Origin: Caldilineaceae bacterium
Lineage (GTDB): Bacteria > Chloroflexota > Anaerolineae > Caldilineales > Caldilineaceae
NCBI GenBank assembly: GCA_026645635.1
Contig: JAPKMV010000111.1
Location: 1-8,579 of the forward strand
Direction of reading: 5' to 3'
DNA length: 8,579 nucleotides
Shown here: positions 6,131-8,579 of the stretch, piece by piece
How positions within the stretch are numbered: position 1 is the stretch's first letter
How the letters are laid out: each line of letters starts with the position of its first letter
The notes under the pieces: generated by a model
What the model saw: the letters and a program-made list of their open reading frames with translations, nothing else
Databases searched by the model: none
What the model was told of the DNA's origin: nothing
Program-made: the position numbers and the translations under genes

Positions 6131-6159
6131 TTGTTCACAAGCATTCGCTCACATATAAT
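6131..6159 (+). promoter_or_regulatory. Proximal promoter of threonine synthase (P2)
   Basis: A second perfect TATAAT at 6154-6159, with TTGTTC (6131-6136) 17 nt upstream (three of six -35 matches). It would give a leader of about 18 nt holding the ribosome site AGGGAG. No attenuator or riboswitch-like structure fits in the 70 nt between P1 and the gene. Confidence 0.5.
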
Positions 6160-6172
6160 CGCCGATCCAAGC

Positions 6173-6178
6173 AGGGAG
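6173..6178 (+). promoter_or_regulatory. Ribosome binding site of threonine synthase
   Basis: AGGGAG lies 5 nt before the ATG at 6184. It fixes this start over the long upstream in-frame extension, which would run antisense through the sugar dehydrogenase. Confidence 0.75.
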
Positions 6179-6183
6179 TTCCT

Positions 6184-7365
6184 ATGGCACAGACCAATTC
6201 CACCCTCACGCATCTTGAGTGCGGCTTCTGCGGCAAGACCTACGACCCCAACCAACTCCTCAACCTGTGTACGGAGTGCGGCAAGCCGTTGCTGGCGCGC
6301 TATGACCTGGCGGTGGCCGCGTTGACCCTGACCAGGGAAGCGTTGCAGCGCCGCGAGCCAAGTCTCTGGCGCTATGAGGAGGTGTTGCCCGTGCAGAACG
6401 ACTGGGCGCAACTCCGCCTGGGTGAAGGCTGGACGCCGCTCCACCACGCCCGGCGCCTGGGCGAGTCCATCGGCTGCCCCAACACCTACATCAAGGACGA
6501 GGGGCTGAACGTGACCGCTTCCTTCAAGGCGCGCGGCCTGGTGATGGCGGTGAGTCGCGCCTACGAACTGGGCGCCAGGGAATTGGCCATCCCCAGCGCG
6601 GGCAACGCCGCCTGCGCCATGAGCGCCTACGCCGCGGCCGCCAACCTGCCCGCCCATGTCTACATGCCGAAGGATGTACCCAACCTCTTCCAGGTGGAAT
6701 GCCGCGAACTGGGCGCCAACGTCACCCTGGTCGACGGGCTGATCAACGACTGCGGCGTCAAGGTGCGCGAAGGCGTCGCCGCCCACGGCTGGTTCGACGT
6801 GAGCACACTCAAGGAGCCGTACCGCATCGAGGGCAAGAAGACGATGGGCTACGAGATTGCTGAGCAGCTTGACTGGGAACTGCCCGACGTGATCATCTAC
6901 CCGACCGGCGGCGGCACCGGCATGGTGGGCATGTGGAAGGCCTTCGACGAAATGGAGCAGATGGGGCTGATCGGCTCCGAACGCCCGCGCATGGTCACGG
7001 TGCAGAGCACGGGCTGCGCGCCCATCGTGCGCGCCTTCGAGCAAGGTGTCGAGCACGCCGAACTCTGGCAGGGCGCCAAGACCGTGGCCGACGGGCTGCG
7101 CGTGCCCATCGCCATCGGCGACTTTCTGATCCTGCGCGCCATCCGTCAGAGCGGCGGGACTGCGCTGGCCGTGCCCGACGAAGAGATGCTCCACTACGCC
7201 CGCGTCATGGGCAGCCAGACGGGCATCTTCCCCGCGCCGGAAGGCGCCGCCACCCTCGCCGCGCAGATTCGCCTGCTCGAACAAGGCTGGATCAAACCGG
7301 ACGAGCAGGTGGTGCTCTTCAACACCGGCAGCGGCCTCAAATACGCGCATCTTTGGGCGCAATGA
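6184..7365 (+). CDS. thrC: Threonine synthase (PLP-dependent, fold type II)
   Basis: A 393-residue cytosolic enzyme that converts O-phosphohomoserine to threonine, the last step of threonine biosynthesis. An N-terminal zinc-ribbon-like piece has C13-x2-C16 and C29-x2-C32, as in many bacterial and archaeal threonine synthases of this clade. The catalytic part shows GEGWTPLHHARRL (80-92), the PLP lysine K115 in TASFKARG, SAGNAACAMSAYAA (138-151) with the cofactor-contacting Asn141, the phosphate-binding loop TGGGTG (241-246), and NTGSGLKY (380-387) near the pyridine-nitrogen site. The usual NPTGSFKxRG around the lysine reads NVTASFKARG here, a divergence worth noting. Other fold type II enzymes (threonine dehydratase, cysteate or diaminopropionate synthases) are less likely, given the zinc ribbon, length and TGxGLK ending. 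It overlaps the phosphofructokinase start by 4 nt (ATGA) and has two possible promoters upstream. Confidence 0.9.
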   Translation: MAQTNSTLTHLECGFCGKTYDPNQLLNLCTECGKPLLARYDLAVAALTLTREALQRREPSLWRYEEVLPVQNDWAQLRLGEGWTPLHHARRLGESIGCPNTYIKDEGLNVTASFKARGLVMAVSRAYELGARELAIPSAGNAACAMSAYAAAANLPAHVYMPKDVPNLFQVECRELGANVTLVDGLINDCGVKVREGVAAHGWFDVSTLKEPYRIEGKKTMGYEIAEQLDWELPDVIIYPTGGGTGMVGMWKAFDEMEQMGLIGSERPRMVTVQSTGCAPIVRAFEQGVEHAELWQGAKTVADGLRVPIAIGDFLILRAIRQSGGTALAVPDEEMLHYARVMGSQTGIFPAPEGAATLAAQIRLLEQGWIKPDEQVVLFNTGSGLKYAHLWAQ

Positions 7366-8516
7366 ACACACTCATCGCCCAATGCGGCGGCCCCACCCCA
7401 GTCATCAACACCTCGCTGGCCGCGCTGATCACGGCGTGGCAGGCGCTGCCCGGCGGCGGCCGTCTGTGGGGCGCGCGCCACGGCCTCGGCGGACTGGTCA
7501 GCGGCGATTGGGTCGAGCTGACCGCGACCCCTGCGGCCCAGCTTGCGCGCCTGGCGCAGCAGCCGGCCGCGGCCCTGGGCGGCGGCCGCTATCGTCCCAG
7601 CGACGCCGAACTGACGGCGTTGATCCCGCGGCTGCTGGACGCGCCGATCGACGCGCTCTGTCTGATCGGCGGCAACGGCACCATGGGCGCGGTGGGCAAA
7701 CTCGCAGCCGCGGCGCAGCACTCGCCGCTCCGGGTGATCGGCATCCCCAAAACCATCGACAACGACCTGCCCGGCTGCGACGTGACGCCGGGCTACGCCA
7801 GCGCCGCGCGTTACCTGGCCATCACCACACAGGAGATCGGGCTGGACCTGCGCGCCATGGCCGGCTTCGACCAGGTCGCGATCATCGAGGCGATGGGTCG
7901 GCACACCGGCTGGCTCACCGCGGCGACGGCGCTGGCGCGCCATGCTGCCGGCGACCCGCCGCACATTCTCCTCTTCCCGGAAGCGCCGCTGGCGGCAATC
8001 GACCGCGCCTACGCCGCGCACGGCATCTGCGTCATCGCCGCGGCCGAGGGGGTGGCCACCCACGACGGGCGCTACTACGCCGAGATGGGCGGCGCCGCCA
8101 GCCAGGATCCGTCGGGGCAGCGCGTCTTCAGCATGGCCGCGGGCGTCAGCGCTGCGGTGGCGCAGATGGTGCAGCAGACGCTGGGACTGCGCTGCCGCCA
8201 GCTTCGCCTCAACACGGCGCAGCGCGCCAGTGCGGCGCTGGCCAGCCCGCTGGATCGGGAGATCGCTGCGGGAGTGGGCGCGGCAGGGCTGGCCGCGGCG
8301 CAGGCGGGGCACACCGGCGTCATGGTGGGCGTCCGGCTGGATGGAGCATCCTGGCGCACGGAACTGGCGCCGGTGGCCGAAGTGGTCGGGCGCGAGCGGC
8401 GGCTGCCCGCGGAGTTCATTGCGGATTCCGGGATCGACGTGACCGCCGCGTTTGTGGAGTATGCTGCGCCGCTGGTGGCGCCGCTGCCGGCAGAACCGAT
8501 TACGTGGGTGCGGTGA
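7362..8516 (+). CDS. 6-phosphofructokinase, PPi-PFK-like clade (phosphoryl donor uncertain)
   Basis: A 384-residue phosphofructokinase, phosphorylating fructose 6-phosphate at C1 in glycolysis. The N-terminal AQCGGPTPVINTSLA (6-20) and the run CDVTPGYASAARYLAI (139-154) are those of the pyrophosphate-dependent PFK-like clade rather than of E. coli PfkA. Catalytic PKTIDND is at 129-135 (D133 the base), MGRHTGWLTAA at 178-188, FPEAPL at 205-210, and a QR motif at 287-288. The donor site is mixed: E. coli Asp103/Gly104/Gly124 correspond to N105, G106 and K130. Lys at the last position marks PPi enzymes, and Asn at the first matches their GGNDS form, but the Asp that excludes ATP is Gly here, as in ATP enzymes. 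ATP, PPi or both are possible. The start ATG at 7362 overlaps the thrC stop (ATGA), so the two genes are translationally coupled. No promoter was seen between them. Confidence 0.9.
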   Translation: MNTLIAQCGGPTPVINTSLAALITAWQALPGGGRLWGARHGLGGLVSGDWVELTATPAAQLARLAQQPAAALGGGRYRPSDAELTALIPRLLDAPIDALCLIGGNGTMGAVGKLAAAAQHSPLRVIGIPKTIDNDLPGCDVTPGYASAARYLAITTQEIGLDLRAMAGFDQVAIIEAMGRHTGWLTAATALARHAAGDPPHILLFPEAPLAAIDRAYAAHGICVIAAAEGVATHDGRYYAEMGGAASQDPSGQRVFSMAAGVSAAVAQMVQQTLGLRCRQLRLNTAQRASAALASPLDREIAAGVGAAGLAAAQAGHTGVMVGVRLDGASWRTELAPVAEVVGRERRLPAEFIADSGIDVTAAFVEYAAPLVAPLPAEPITWVR

Positions 8517-8566
8517 GGCATGGGAAGTCCTTGCACTTCAGTAACTATTCAGCGGCCAGATTTCTT

Positions 8567-8579
8567 TGGTCACGAATTG
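8567..8579. repeat. Inverted copy of the 13-bp CAATTCGTGACCA element (runs to window edge)
   Basis: The last 13 bases are the exact reverse complement of 3523-3535. The match reaches the final base, so the element may continue outside the window as another ATTCGT array in opposite orientation. It lies 50 nt beyond the phosphofructokinase stop. The rest of the 63-nt tail (8517-8566) holds only a 5-bp hairpin (8524-8539), and no gene. Confidence 0.7.

Noticed and set aside
6114..6183. T-box, attenuator or riboswitch before threonine synthase
   Set aside because: The leader is too short, has no T-box core, no run of Thr codons and no terminator stem.
5980..7371. 463-codon minus-strand frame opposite threonine synthase
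   Set aside because: Ala/His/Val-rich composition with no domain; a GC-driven mirror of thrC.
7194..8312. 372-codon minus-strand frame opposite the phosphofructokinase
   Set aside because: Arg/Gln-rich, without motifs, antisense to a clear kinase; a shadow frame.
8524..8539. Terminator hairpin after the phosphofructokinase gene (GAAGT/ACTTC)
   Set aside because: Only 5 pairs, with no T-tract after it; too weak to call.

Overview
The window is high-GC bacterial DNA. It holds seven protein-coding genes, six complete and one cut by the left edge, and no RNA genes. The gene set is metabolic: sugar oxidation and ketosugar chemistry, a 2-hydroxyacid dehydrogenase, a large secreted PQQ-type sugar dehydrogenase, threonine synthase and a phosphofructokinase. 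The style of the proteins, the mixed TTG/ATG starts, clear sigma70-like promoters and short tandem repeats between genes would fit a filamentous member of Chloroflexota (Caldilinea/Anaerolineae-like). This is an impression from protein character, not a proven placement.

Left block (1-1675, + strand): the C-terminal four fifths of a Gfo/Idh/MocA oxidoreductase, followed by a complete ThuA-like protein. Such pairs act in catabolism of sugars through keto-sugar intermediates. The two genes are separated by a 7-bp tandem repeat array (957-998).

Middle (1676-2423): an 8-bp tandem/inverted repeat region, then a near-consensus promoter (TTGACT-N16-TATAAT) driving a two-gene toxin-antitoxin module: an 86-residue antitoxin overlapping a MazF/PemK-type toxin. 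Hand counts of sampled stretches put the toxin at about 48-57% GC against about 77% in the neighbouring dehydrogenase, so the module may have been acquired.

Centre (2424-3495, + strand): a TTG-initiated D-2-hydroxyacid dehydrogenase with its own extended -10 promoter. It ends in a 10-bp-period repeat (ATTCGTNNAA) that fills most of the 50-nt gap to the convergent next gene.

Right block (3546-8516): on the - strand, an 830-residue secreted PQQ-dependent sugar dehydrogenase with PKD, Ig-like and PA14 domains. A 145-nt divergent promoter region follows, with two TATAAT boxes facing right and a CATAAT box facing left that would give an almost leaderless message. On the + strand, threonine synthase overlaps a phosphofructokinase by ATGA, so the two are a translationally coupled pair. 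The phosphofructokinase carries a hybrid donor-site signature (GGNGT with PKTIDND), which makes its phosphoryl donor (ATP or pyrophosphate) an open question.

The most notable non-coding signal is that three consecutive intergenic spacers each carry a different short tandem repeat, with periods of 7, 8 and 10 bp. A 13-bp segment at the end of the 10-bp array recurs in inverted orientation at the extreme right edge. I see no CRISPR array, transposase, prophage or obvious new multi-gene system.
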